In this document: one piece after another, positions 50,581-59,416 of the stretch | Position numbering within the stretch: the stretch's first letter is position 1 | How the letters are laid out: each line of letters opens with the position of its first letter | Assembly: GCF_008868125.1 (NCBI RefSeq) | Contig: NZ_WAAQ01000003.1 | Location: 310,001-374,000, forward strand | Direction of reading: 5' to 3' | DNA: 64,000 nt | From: Microbacterium maritypicum | GTDB taxonomy: Bacteria > Actinomycetota > Actinomycetes > Actinomycetales > Microbacteriaceae | The notes under the pieces: generated by a model | The model's input: only the letters and a program-made list of their open reading frames with translations | Databases searched by the model: none | What the model was told of the DNA's origin: nothing | Position numbers and translations under genes: made by a program

Positions 50581-52596
50581 TTGCCAGCCGATCGCACGCT
50601 GCTCGAACGAGTCGCCATTTCCCTCTTTCCCCTCGCGGATGAGGTAGCCCACCTCGGCACGGGCGGATTCGCCTGCACCTTCAGAATCCGAGAGGGTGAC
50701 CGGCAAACAGCCCTCAAGATCATCGATCCGGGGCTCTCCGAGCGTGAGCGTGTCGACAGAGAACTCAATGCTCTGCAACGAGTTACGAACGACGGAGTCG
50801 TGCAATTCCTCGCTCATGGCGTTCACAAGTTCGAGGGAGTCGACTACTGCTGGATTCGGATGGAGTTCATCGAGGGTAGGTCTCTTGGGGCCGAGCTCGG
50901 GGCCGGAGTGGTCTTCACTCCGCTCGAAGCGCTCGACTTGATAAGCCGGCTAACCGATGCGGCCGCGTCGATCTGGGCCCAAGGCACAGCGCATCGAGAC
51001 CTGAGCCCGAACAACATCATCCTCGACGCTGACGGCAGGCCGGTCATCGTCGACTTGGGGTTGGCTCGTCACGTAGACGATGAGTCTTACACCGCGTTGC
51101 CGACCCCCGGAACGCCGGGATGGATGAGCCCTGAGCAGGTTGGCTCGTCCCCCGTCCACGGCGACTGGCGTAGTGATCAGTTCGTCATCGGCGCGCTTGC
51201 CTACCGACTCCTGACCAACGTGCAGCCCTTCTACGCACTCAGCCTCATCGATCGATGGCGCGCGCCCGCAGTGCAGACACCTCAACCAATACGAGCCATC
51301 GACCCGGAGATTCCCTCGGCCGTCGCGGATGTCGTCGAGAGGATGCTGCACAAGCAGCCGCACAGGCGATATCTCAAAGTCAGCGAGCTTCTGACAGACC
51401 TCACACTCGCGATTTCGTCGATGCAGTCGGCGTCGACCATCGAGACCAGCCCCCAGCGCTTTCTGCTGAACATCGGGCAGGTCAAGAACTACGCCGAAAA
51501 CGGCTTTCTCTCCGCGCTCCGACCGCACGGAGTGGTCATCGATATCCGCGCAGGTTCACGAGTCCGTGAGTTCGTTGACGCTGCACATGACGTCGGAGCT
51601 GAGGCGATCGTGGATCCGGTCACTCACTACGTCCGGAGTCCCCTCGCCGTTCGACCGGCAGGCTTCCGAAAGCTCCCGTACGGTTCGGCGCCCGTACTAA
51701 CCGGGTTCTCAGATGAGACCTCGCGTCGAGAGTTTTGCACCAACGTGCTCGACTCCGTGACGGCCGACGAACCTGACGCGATCGTCTCGCCATATTTCTA
51801 CGCGGCCGAGAACGAGCAGAGCTGGCTCACCGAATCCGTGGCCTGCGCAGGACTGACGGAGGCGCTCCTTACTCAGCGCGGGCAGGTGACCTCGATGTGG
51901 CTTGGTGTCGCCGTGCACTCCAGCTGGCTCGCCAATGAGAGGCAGCGCGATCTCCTACTGACGGCCCTCACGGCTCGGCAGTGGCGAGGCGTCCACCTGT
52001 TGCTGAGTACTACACAGGCGCCGTTCGGACCGCTCGGCGATGTCGACACGCTGCGTGGCCTTCGCGATCTCATCGCCGTACTCCGGGAAGCCGGAACGCC
52101 GGTGATCGTCGGACGACGAGCGAGTAGCGGACTGTTGCTCCTTGCTCTCGGAGCGGAAGGATGGTCCACCGGCGTCTCGGGGAACCTGATGAACATGACA
52201 CCGCATCCCGAGGATGAGACGTCGGGTGGGCGATCTCTTGACCGCATCTACATACCGGGGCTCGTGAATCTGGTGTCAATCGAGGCGTACCTGCTCATGC
52301 GTGCTCGTCGGCCCGAATACGTGGAGCTGGGGACGCCGCAGGCTGCGGCACTCCTCGACGGCAATCCCAGCTTGGATGACCTCAGTACCGAGGAACGCAT
52401 CCTCCTCCTGCAGCACAACCTCATCGCACAGTCGCGCCAGGTTTCCGAACTGGCGACCCTCCCCGCCGGACAGAGGATCGCTCGCCTTCGAACCTGGGTC
52501 GACGTTGCCACGGAGCGATATCGCGAACTGCCTCCGACTCGGCTCCCGAGTGAAGGCCCGGCCTTCCTCGAAGGCTGGGCGGAAGTCCTGGCTTAG
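50581..52596 (+). CDS. Serine/threonine kinase-domain protein with large unknown C-terminal domain
   Basis: A 671-residue fusion. Residues about 20-275 form a Hanks-type kinase: Gly loop LGTGGFACTF (25-34), Lys46 in ALKIID, the catalytic loop HRDLSPNN (about 138), DLGLAR in place of DFG, and PGTPGWMSPEQ. Active-site residues look complete. Residues about 290-671 do not resemble the PASTA or TM regions of PknB kinases; there is no TM helix, so the protein is cytoplasmic. This part contains VVIDIRAGSRVREFVDAAHDVGAEAIVDP and ends in helices. The TTG start has AAGGAAAG upstream. It opens an accessory island after dnaB; a defence or signalling role is possible but unproven. Confidence 0.75.
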   Translation: MPADRTLLERVAISLFPLADEVAHLGTGGFACTFRIREGDRQTALKIIDPGLSERERVDRELNALQRVTNDGVVQFLAHGVHKFEGVDYCWIRMEFIEGRSLGAELGAGVVFTPLEALDLISRLTDAAASIWAQGTAHRDLSPNNIILDADGRPVIVDLGLARHVDDESYTALPTPGTPGWMSPEQVGSSPVHGDWRSDQFVIGALAYRLLTNVQPFYALSLIDRWRAPAVQTPQPIRAIDPEIPSAVADVVERMLHKQPHRRYLKVSELLTDLTLAISSMQSASTIETSPQRFLLNIGQVKNYAENGFLSALRPHGVVIDIRAGSRVREFVDAAHDVGAEAIVDPVTHYVRSPLAVRPAGFRKLPYGSAPVLTGFSDETSRREFCTNVLDSVTADEPDAIVSPYFYAAENEQSWLTESVACAGLTEALLTQRGQVTSMWLGVAVHSSWLANERQRDLLLTALTARQWRGVHLLLSTTQAPFGPLGDVDTLRGLRDLIAVLREAGTPVIVGRRASSGLLLLALGAEGWSTGVSGNLMNMTPHPEDETSGGRSLDRIYIPGLVNLVSIEAYLLMRARRPEYVELGTPQAAALLDGNPSLDDLSTEERILLLQHNLIAQSRQVSELATLPAGQRIARLRTWVDVATERYRELPPTRLPSEGPAFLEGWAEVLA

Positions 52597-53277
52597 TTAG
52601 ACGGCGAGGCTAGGAGCCTGCGACCCGCCCAGCCGGGAGCTATCCATACTCGCCTCGAGCACACGCTCACTCGCGATGCGGCGTCTCGCCGGCGTCGATG
52701 TCGACTGGGTGGGTGCGTCGACGAGAATCTCGACCGTGTTCGACCCCACGGCGAGTAGCCCGACGCCAGCCTGACGAGCGGCGCCGAGGGCTTCTGTCCG
52801 CACACGTTCGCGCGGAAGCGCGAGGTAGCTGCGATCCGCAAACGTTCGATACGCGGTCGCTTGAGCAATGCCGCGGCGCGCGTCTCGGAGCTTCAACTCG
52901 ACGGCAATGAGCTCGTCAAACGGGTCCTTCGGTCGCACCCTCGTACGGTATCGAGACCCGGCGAGAACGAGCAGACCCTGATCGATAAGCGGATCTATTG
53001 CTTCTCGCCTCAGAGACGACAGACCGCGGGGTGCCCACTCTCGCAAGTCATCGAGCGTCCTGAAAGAGGTGCAGAAGTCCAGCACCGCGAGCTGGATGGA
53101 CTTCGCGACTGGGCGCGCTTGGCGACGTCGGTTTCTTAGCCGAGCCTCGTCTCCGAGGCCCGCGACGAGGTCCGCGACACCGTAGCCCACCGTCACCTCG
53201 TGACCAACGCAGCTTCCGCCAACCCTCTCCAGCCAACGCGCAACGGGAGCAGCCATGTCGACTTCGCGAACGAACAA
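52597..53277 (-). CDS. Putative PD-(D/E)xK nuclease-like protein with internal HTH segment
   Basis: A 226-residue protein of unknown function. D36 (GYGVADLV) and E127-x-K129 (AVELKLRD) fit the PD-(D/E)xK nuclease core, with a following basic helix (RRGIAQATAYRTFADRSYLAL). Between them, residues about 60-113 look like a winged-helix insert (AVLDFCTSFRTLDDLREWAPRGLSSLRREAIDPLIDQGLLVL). The TTG at 53277 has an excellent AGGAGG upstream; ATG 53256 is the alternative. It is downstream of the small HTH gene in the same direction and shares its final base boundary with the kinase-fusion stop. Confidence 0.55.
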   Translation of the reverse strand: MFVREVDMAAPVARWLERVGGSCVGHEVTVGYGVADLVAGLGDEARLRNRRRQARPVAKSIQLAVLDFCTSFRTLDDLREWAPRGLSSLRREAIDPLIDQGLLVLAGSRYRTRVRPKDPFDELIAVELKLRDARRGIAQATAYRTFADRSYLALPRERVRTEALGAARQAGVGLLAVGSNTVEILVDAPTQSTSTPARRRIASERVLEASMDSSRLGGSQAPSLAV

Positions 53278-53372
53278 TGTGAACTCCCTCCTGGGCTAGC
53301 GGCCACTCTAGCGGGCGTAAGGTATCGCCTTCAGCAGGCCGACACTACTCGCGCCCTCCGACGCGCCCGGCC

Positions 53373-53690
53373 TCAAGCAGCCGGCGAGGAGGCAGTAGGC
53401 CCTTCGGCCGCAACACGCCGAGCGAGGTCCCAGTACGGACTCTCGATCCGGCGAAAAAGCAGCGTGCGTTCACCGGGGACGCGGCCAATCTGCTCGATCA
53501 CCTGCCCCTTCTTGAGGCGACCGAGCAGTGGATGCACGAGCGTCGGGTCCACGCCGGTCGCCGAAACGATCTGGGGCGCGGAGAACACGTCGTCATCGTG
53601 GTTCGCAATGAACAGCATGACGGAGAGCATGTGGCTGTTGCCGAACATCGCTTTCGAGTGTTCGGGTGCAAGATCAGTCAGCAGCACCAC
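53373..53690 (-). CDS. Small winged-helix DNA-binding protein
   Basis: A 105-residue protein with a winged-HTH pattern: MLSVMLFIANHDDDVFSAPQIVSATGVDPTLVHPLLGRLKKGQVIEQIGRVPGERTLLFRRI. It resembles small ArsR/MarR-like or plasmid-type regulators. The GTG at 53690 lacks a clear ribosome-binding site; a start at the internal ATG (53648) would give 91 residues. It is divergent from the accessory secA and could bind the palindromes in the 227-base shared region. It precedes the nuclease-like gene by 95 bases. Confidence 0.6.
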   Translation of the reverse strand: MVLLTDLAPEHSKAMFGNSHMLSVMLFIANHDDDVFSAPQIVSATGVDPTLVHPLLGRLKKGQVIEQIGRVPGERTLLFRRIESPYWDLARRVAAEGPTASSPAA

Positions 53691-53829
53691 GTTTCGAGTC
53701 TCCCACGTCGCAGCGATCGGCGACCCTGCAACTGCTTGGCGTGAATGTGACCTTCACAAATATAAGGCCTCGCCGCCTTCGATATATGAGACACATGTAG
53801 GTTCCGGTTGGACTTGTCCGTTTCGCAGA

Positions 53830-53864
53830 CGAAATGTCCACGCGGTGTCCATCTGGACATTTCG
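53830..53864. promoter_or_regulatory. Compound palindrome upstream of the accessory secA
   Basis: An 11-bp inverted repeat CGAAATGTCCA / TGGACATTTCG encloses an additional TGTCCA, making an inner palindrome TGTCCATCTGGACA (53846-53859). The right arm ends 53 bases before the secA start. The overlapping half-sites look like an operator for a dimeric regulator. Confidence 0.65.
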
Positions 53865-53917
53865 GGCCGGCAAACTCACTCCGCTGGCGCGCAGAGCCGT
53901 CGTGTTTGGATGGGGGC

Positions 53918-56239
53918 ATGAGGCGGTGGATTGAGCGAGTGACCGGGGCGCCCGGTTCCACGTCCTTTCGGCGCTTCCGTCGCATCGTGTCTGCAGCGAA
54001 CGAGCGCGGGCAGTGGGCCGGCGATCTCGATGACGCCGACTTGTCACGCGCCGCCCGCGCAGCACTGATCTCGCCAGGTCGCAGTGCGGTAGTCGAGCCG
54101 ACCGCCGACCTGTTGGCTGTGCTGCGCACGGCCGCGCGGCGCACGCTCGGGGAAGAGCCGTTCGATGAGCAACTGCTGGCGGCTTGCGCGCTGGCAGCGG
54201 GGAACGCGGTAGAGATGGACACCGGTGAGGGGAAGACTCTTGCCGGTGCTCTCGCTGCGGCCGCTTTCGCGGTCGCCGGTCGGCGCGTACATGTGCTGTC
54301 GGTGAACGACTATCTCGCGGAGCGGGATGCCGCGTGGATGCGTCCCCTCTTCGATTCGCTCGACATCCGTGTCGGCTGGGTCGGTCAACACACGCCGCTG
54401 ATGACGCGGGCTGAGATGTATAGGTTGGACGTCGTCTACGCGCCGGTCAGCGAGGTCGGATACGACGTGCTCCGCGACCGGTTCGCGACAACCGAAGCAG
54501 ACCGCGTGAGCCCGGTGCTCGATGTCGCGATCGTCGACGAGGCCGACGCGGTACTGATCGACGAAGCGGTGTCGCCCCTCGTCCTCGCCGGAACGTCCAC
54601 AGACAGCCCGGAAGACTTCACGCTGGCGGACGCCCTCGTGCAAGAGCTTGACCCCGGACTGCACTACGCGATCGACGCCGACCATGCCACCGTCTCGCTC
54701 ACCGACGCCGGCCTCGACCTCCTCGAGAACCGACTCGGCGGTGTGAACCTCTACGACACCGCACACACAGCGACGCTCACACGCCTCAACCTCGCCCTCC
54801 ACGCTCACGTTCTCGTGCACCGAGACGTCGACTACCTGGTCGTCGACGACGCGATCAAGCTCATCAACACCGCAAGAGGCCGTGTCGCGCACCAGCAACG
54901 GTGGCCAGACGGGCTGCACGCGGCAGTCGAGGCCAAAGAGCAGCTCACTGTCTCGTCGCCCGGGATCGTCCTCGACACCCTCACGGTGCAGGATCTGCTG
55001 CGTCGCTATATGACCCTGTCGGGCATGAGCGGAACCATGGTCGCAGTGGCCGAGGAACTGGCCGAGTTCTACTCGCTCCGCTCTGGTCGGATCGAACGAC
55101 GGCTACCGAACCAGCGGACAGATCTGCCGCAGCGTGTCTTCCTCGACGAGGACTCCCGCGTGGATGCCGTGTTGGTGGAGGCTCGAGAGCGTCATCGGGC
55201 AGGGCAACCGGTGCTCGTGGGAACACAGAGCGTCGCGGAGTCCGAACACTACGCAAAGGTGCTCGCCGAGGCGGGAATCGAAGCCCACGTGCTCAACGCC
55301 CGCAACGACGCGCGGGAGGCCGCAGTCATTGCAGAGGCCGGCGAGTATGGGGCGGTCACGATATCCACCCAGATGTCGGGGCGCGGCACAGACATCCGCC
55401 TCGGAGGCATCGACGAGCACGACCATCGTCGCGTCGCGAGAAGCGGGGGACTAGCGGTGCTGCAGATCGGCAGGTATCCGTCCGGCCGCCTTGACGCGCA
55501 GTTGCGCGGCCGCTCAGGCAGGCAGGGCGACCCCGGCACTACCGCCACCTTCGTGAGCACCACCGACGAACTGGTGCAGGCCAACGCTCCTGACCACCTG
55601 CTCGAGAAGATCCGACGACGAGGATCGCAACTCGACCAGACCACGCTCGGTTCCATCATCGACCAGGCGCAGCGGATCGCCGAGGGCATCCAACACGACC
55701 GCCACCGCGACACCTGGGACTTCAGCCGCGCGATCGCCCGCCAGCGCGACACCGTTCTCGGCGACCGAGAGGCGGTCATGAACGGTGACCGCGCCGCCCT
55801 AGAGGTCACTCGACGAATACCAGAGGCATTCGATCGCCTTGCCTCGGCATCCTCCCCGTCAGTAGTTGCTCGTCTCGCCCGCGACGTCGCATTGTGGTGT
55901 CTCGACGAACAGTGGTGCGACCATCTGGCACATCTGACGGAGATCCGCGACGGCATCCACCTGCAGGCCCTCGCCGGCGTCAACCCGCGCGATGAGTTTC
56001 ACCGCATCGCACTGCGCGAATTCCGCGGATTCTTCGCGTCGGCTTATGACCGCGCCGCCGACATCATCCGTGACGTGACACCCGACCAGCTCGGGCAGGA
56101 CATCACTGTGCTCGGGTTGCGCCGACCGTCGGCAACGTGGACCTACATGACCAGCGACAATCCCCTGGGTAGTCCGATGGACCGCGCCGCGCGCGCGGCT
56201 GGCAAATGGATTCGGACACGCGTCTATCGGATCGAGTAA
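53918..56239 (+). CDS. secA2: Accessory SecA-type preprotein translocase ATPase
   Basis: A 773-residue SecA homologue, shorter than housekeeping SecA (about 900+). Walker A MDTGEGKTLAGALAA (residues 100-107 onward), HVLSVNDYLAERDA, VIVDEADAVLIDEA (Walker B, about 206), TLSGMSGTM, and STQMSGRGTDIRLGG plus QLRGRSGRQGDPG (motif VI) are all present. The C-terminal zinc-binding SecB-type tail is absent, as in SecA2 proteins. The ATG at 53918 has GGATGGGGG upstream; longer frames cover the operator palindrome. No SecY2 or substrate gene is adjacent. Its place in an island of kinase and nuclease-like genes is unusual for a secretion ATPase. Confidence 0.85.
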   Translation: MRRWIERVTGAPGSTSFRRFRRIVSAANERGQWAGDLDDADLSRAARAALISPGRSAVVEPTADLLAVLRTAARRTLGEEPFDEQLLAACALAAGNAVEMDTGEGKTLAGALAAAAFAVAGRRVHVLSVNDYLAERDAAWMRPLFDSLDIRVGWVGQHTPLMTRAEMYRLDVVYAPVSEVGYDVLRDRFATTEADRVSPVLDVAIVDEADAVLIDEAVSPLVLAGTSTDSPEDFTLADALVQELDPGLHYAIDADHATVSLTDAGLDLLENRLGGVNLYDTAHTATLTRLNLALHAHVLVHRDVDYLVVDDAIKLINTARGRVAHQQRWPDGLHAAVEAKEQLTVSSPGIVLDTLTVQDLLRRYMTLSGMSGTMVAVAEELAEFYSLRSGRIERRLPNQRTDLPQRVFLDEDSRVDAVLVEARERHRAGQPVLVGTQSVAESEHYAKVLAEAGIEAHVLNARNDAREAAVIAEAGEYGAVTISTQMSGRGTDIRLGGIDEHDHRRVARSGGLAVLQIGRYPSGRLDAQLRGRSGRQGDPGTTATFVSTTDELVQANAPDHLLEKIRRRGSQLDQTTLGSIIDQAQRIAEGIQHDRHRDTWDFSRAIARQRDTVLGDREAVMNGDRAALEVTRRIPEAFDRLASASSPSVVARLARDVALWCLDEQWCDHLAHLTEIRDGIHLQALAGVNPRDEFHRIALREFRGFFASAYDRAADIIRDVTPDQLGQDITVLGLRRPSATWTYMTSDNPLGSPMDRAARAAGKWIRTRVYRIE

Positions 56240-56534
56240 TCTCGCCGAAACGGATAACTCTCGCTACAAAGACTCGCGTTCTTGCTGGACAAGTCGGCAT
56301 CTGAACGCGCCAAAGTCTTACTGCGTGGGGGACATCTCAAAGCGGTTCCTACAACACACTTGCGCGTCGATGACGTTCTTCACAAGTGATTGAGCTGCGG
56401 TCAGCGGGCTCGGGTGTGACGACGCGAGCTGATCTCGTTGACATTAATAGGCGATAGCCCTATAACCAATTTATGCGACGTTGCGCTCCCGTCACGGCGG
56501 TACGACGAGAAGGTGGCCTCGGCCGGTGCAGCCG
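56240..56534. other. 295-base region before the Tn7-like operon
   Basis: The region is less GC-rich than its surroundings. It contains two loosely related stretches (GTTCTT...ACAAGT at about 56279 and 56371) that could be transposase-binding sites, but no terminal inverted repeat or target-site duplication is visible to me. A promoter lies at its right side. Confidence 0.45.
56438..56466 (+). promoter_or_regulatory. Sigma-70-type promoter of the Tn7-like operon
   Basis: TTGACA (56438-56443), an exact 17-base spacer, then TATAAC (56461-56466). It is 69 bases before the tnsA ATG and the best promoter match in the window. Confidence 0.8.
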
Positions 56535-57263
56535 ATGAGCCTGATGGGTGCGGCGGCAGTGCAGATTCGGGGCCGCGACGACAGCGTCAGCGTTACGGAG
56601 CTCTCGTTGCTCACTCTGCCGGCGTTTGACGCCGCGACCCCGTGGCGACGCTTTCGCGCCTATCGCGGTCAGCGTCATTACTCCGGTAGCTACTGGTCGG
56701 CGACGATGGAATCGCTGGTGGGGTATGAGTCGAGGCTCGAGCTCGCCAACCTCCTGGGGGAAGACTTCGACCCGTCGACGGTGTGGATCCTCTCGCAGCC
56801 GTTCCTTGTCGAAGGGAGGGACGGGAGCCGCAAGCGGCGGCATGTGCCGGACTACCTCGTGGAGCGTACCGGCGGCCGGGCTTGTGTGATCGATGTGAAG
56901 CCCGCCGCTCTTCTTAGTGATCCGAAGATCGCGGCCGCGTTGACGTGGTCGGGGCAGTTAGTCGAGTCGATCGGGTGGGACTACGTCGTGCTCAGCGAAC
57001 CGGAGCCAGTCCGCCTGAGCAACCTCAAGTTTCTCGCGGGCTATCGGCGGGCATTCCAGTTTGCGCCCGTCGAAGTCGAGGCGGTCCGCCTGTCTGTTCA
57101 AGAGCCGATGACGTTCGGGCAGGCTTGCCGAGTCGGTGCAGCGCAGCTCGCCGAGCCCGAGTATGCGCGGGGAATCGTCCTTCACCTTCTTTGGGCAGGA
57201 CGGCTCACGACTGATCTCTCAGCGCCGCTCGCTTCGACAGCGATTGTGGAGCCAGCGTGGTGA
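56535..57263 (+). CDS. tnsA: TnsA-like transposon endonuclease
   Basis: A 242-residue endonuclease that in Tn7-type elements nicks the 5' ends so that the element is cut out cleanly. The PD-(D/E)xK-type core is visible: E65/E69 in YESRLEL, D106 in HVPDYLVE and D120-x-K122 in CVIDVKP. The C-terminal half (residues about 130-242) fits the TnsC-contacting domain. I use the ATG at 56535; an in-frame TTG at 56481 would add 18 residues and neither has a strong ribosome-binding site. First of five coupled genes; the stop overlaps tnsB. Confidence 0.82.
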   Translation: MSLMGAAAVQIRGRDDSVSVTELSLLTLPAFDAATPWRRFRAYRGQRHYSGSYWSATMESLVGYESRLELANLLGEDFDPSTVWILSQPFLVEGRDGSRKRRHVPDYLVERTGGRACVIDVKPAALLSDPKIAAALTWSGQLVESIGWDYVVLSEPEPVRLSNLKFLAGYRRAFQFAPVEVEAVRLSVQEPMTFGQACRVGAAQLAEPEYARGIVLHLLWAGRLTTDLSAPLASTAIVEPAW

Positions 57264-59416
57264 TGCTGTCCGACGAGCCGACCTTCGATATCCGCGTGGG
57301 TGCGAGCTTCAGCTGGGACGGCTCCCTCTGCACGGTCGTCGAGATAGCCGGAAACGCGATTGTCATTCAGGACATCAACCGTCGCCTGCGGCGCCTTCAC
57401 TATGCGGAACTGCTTCGGCCGCCAAGCGATGGGGGCCGCGCCCGGTTCCCCCGGGATCCTGGTGGCGCTGCGATCGACCCGCTCGCTCTCATTTGGACGC
57501 AGCTATCGGCAGCCGAGCAGGAGGATGTGCATCAGCGAGCCGATCACGTACGCGAAGTTCTCACCGGGTACAAGTCCGGCAGTGCCGCACATGCACGCCC
57601 AGGCGAGCCGCGGGACGAGTACTCACCCGACAGCGGAAAGATGTCCCGCTACCGTGCCAAAGCGGCCGAGGTGGGCGTTTCAGAGCGCACGATCAGCAAC
57701 TGGGTGGCTCGATACCTTGAGGCGGACGAACTGGGTCTGATGGACAACCGCCGCGTGAAGCCGACGCGCGGGCTCGGGAACCTCGACCCGCGGTGGGTCG
57801 ACATGGTGCGCACTATCCAGGCAGAGCAGATTACGGAACCCCGCGTCGCGCGGAAGGTGATCATGCGACGCGTGGCAGCGCGGCTCGAGCGCGAGTACGG
57901 GGTCGGCGTGGTGAAGATCCCCTCGAAGTCTGTCCGGTACCGAGCGTTCCGCGACCTCGACTGGGGTCGGAACACGTTCGACGGAAGCACGAAGGCGAAG
58001 CGATCGAACGCGAACAAGCCGCAGAGTGCGTTTGGTCGCTTCGCTCCCACTCGGCCAGGTGAGTACGTCCTCATGGATACGACACCGCTGGACGTGTTCG
58101 GATTCGATCCCGTGAGCGGCGACTGGGTGAACAGCGAACTCACCGTCGCGATGGATCTCTACGATCGAGCGATCGTCGGTATGAGGCTCACCCCGACCGC
58201 TCGCGCTATGGACGTCGCCGGTGTGCTCCTCGAGGCGATGCGTCCGTTCGAGATCCCCGAAAGCTGGGGTAGGACGGCATCATGGCCCTACTCGGGGGTT
58301 CCCGACACGCTCATCGTCCGCGAGGACCACATCCAGGTCGCAAGGTTCATCCGAGCCAACCTGCCCGAGACGATCGTCGTCGACCACGGCAAGATCTACC
58401 TCTCCGAGCATGTGCTGAGCGTCTGTTCGCGGCTGGGGATCTCGGTACAGCCAGCCCGACTGTACATGCCCACGGACAAGGCCGCGGTGGAGAGGTTCTT
58501 CCGCACCGTCAAGGAGCTGCTGAGTCAGCTGCCTGGCTTCAAGGGAGAAGACCTGTTGGCCCGTGGTCTCGACGCTGAATCTGATGCGGTGTACACCATC
58601 TCGCAGCTCGAGGAGATCATCCGCGAGTGGATCGCGACCGTTTACCACGTGCGCCCGCACAGCGAACTGGCTGACCCGCTGCTGCCTGGACTGGAGATGA
58701 GCCCGCAACAGCGATACGAGCAGGGCGTGGCGACGGCAGGCCACCTCCGACTGCCCCAAGATCGAAACATCGTGCTGGAGATGCTCCCTGTTGTGCACCG
58801 AACGATCCAGCGGTACGGAATCGAGAACTGGACGCTGCGCTACAAGGACGACGATGGGGTGCTCCGCAAGTACCGTAACCGGTCGCAATCCCTCTACAAC
58901 CAGGGGCGAGACTGGCCCTTCTTCGTCAACCCCGACGATGTCCGATACATCTACTTCCACGACCCCGAAGACAGCACATGGCACACCCTGTCCTGGGAGC
59001 GAGTCAAAGAGGTCAACACCCCGTTCGGAATCGACGCGCTCGAGTACGCGAAGAAGCTGGCCGCCTCGAACCCGCAGATCCCGGACACCGAAGCAGCTCT
59101 GACCGCACTGCTCGCGCGGTGGGGATCCGGCCAACACCTCACCCCGCAGGAGCGCCGTGCCTCCGCACGGCAGGTCGCCGCGCACCGACACGAGACCGAA
59201 GCGGCAGCCATGACATCGATCCGCCTGACGCAGGAGCTCATCGCACGAAGCAGCCCCGGCGTGACTCTCCCGAGTGAGGAGCTGGCCGGTCCCCGTGCCG
59301 TCTCCCTGTCCTCTCCGGCGCCGTTGGGTGGCGACGACGACGTGGACGACGAACTCGACCCCACCGAGTACGACCCAGACCCGGAGTTCTACGCGACCGC
59401 CCTGGAGGATTTGTGA
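57257..59416 (+). CDS. tnsB: TnsB/TniA-type DDE transposase
   Basis: A 719-residue transposase that joins element ends to target DNA. The N-terminal part has HTH segments (AAEVGVSERTISNWVARYLEADELG). The RNase-H-like catalytic core contains D274 in VLMDTTPLD, D376 in VVDHGKIYLSEH and E412 in DKAAVERFFRTVKE; the 35-residue gap between the last two is the classic DD35E spacing. A Mu-type C-terminal barrel and an acidic tail (DDDVDDELDPTEYDPDPE) that may contact TnsC follow. GTG 57257, GTG 57260 or ATG 57263 could be the start. Coupled to tnsA and tnsC. Confidence 0.9.
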   Translation: MVMLSDEPTFDIRVGASFSWDGSLCTVVEIAGNAIVIQDINRRLRRLHYAELLRPPSDGGRARFPRDPGGAAIDPLALIWTQLSAAEQEDVHQRADHVREVLTGYKSGSAAHARPGEPRDEYSPDSGKMSRYRAKAAEVGVSERTISNWVARYLEADELGLMDNRRVKPTRGLGNLDPRWVDMVRTIQAEQITEPRVARKVIMRRVAARLEREYGVGVVKIPSKSVRYRAFRDLDWGRNTFDGSTKAKRSNANKPQSAFGRFAPTRPGEYVLMDTTPLDVFGFDPVSGDWVNSELTVAMDLYDRAIVGMRLTPTARAMDVAGVLLEAMRPFEIPESWGRTASWPYSGVPDTLIVREDHIQVARFIRANLPETIVVDHGKIYLSEHVLSVCSRLGISVQPARLYMPTDKAAVERFFRTVKELLSQLPGFKGEDLLARGLDAESDAVYTISQLEEIIREWIATVYHVRPHSELADPLLPGLEMSPQQRYEQGVATAGHLRLPQDRNIVLEMLPVVHRTIQRYGIENWTLRYKDDDGVLRKYRNRSQSLYNQGRDWPFFVNPDDVRYIYFHDPEDSTWHTLSWERVKEVNTPFGIDALEYAKKLAASNPQIPDTEAALTALLARWGSGQHLTPQERRASARQVAAHRHETEAAAMTSIRLTQELIARSSPGVTLPSEELAGPRAVSLSSPAPLGGDDDVDDELDPTEYDPDPEFYATALEDL

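Noticed and set aside
56240..56460. Left end of the Tn7-like element
   Set aside because: I looked for terminal TGT...ACA ends, repeated transposase sites and a duplication but found only two weakly similar stretches, too little to call.
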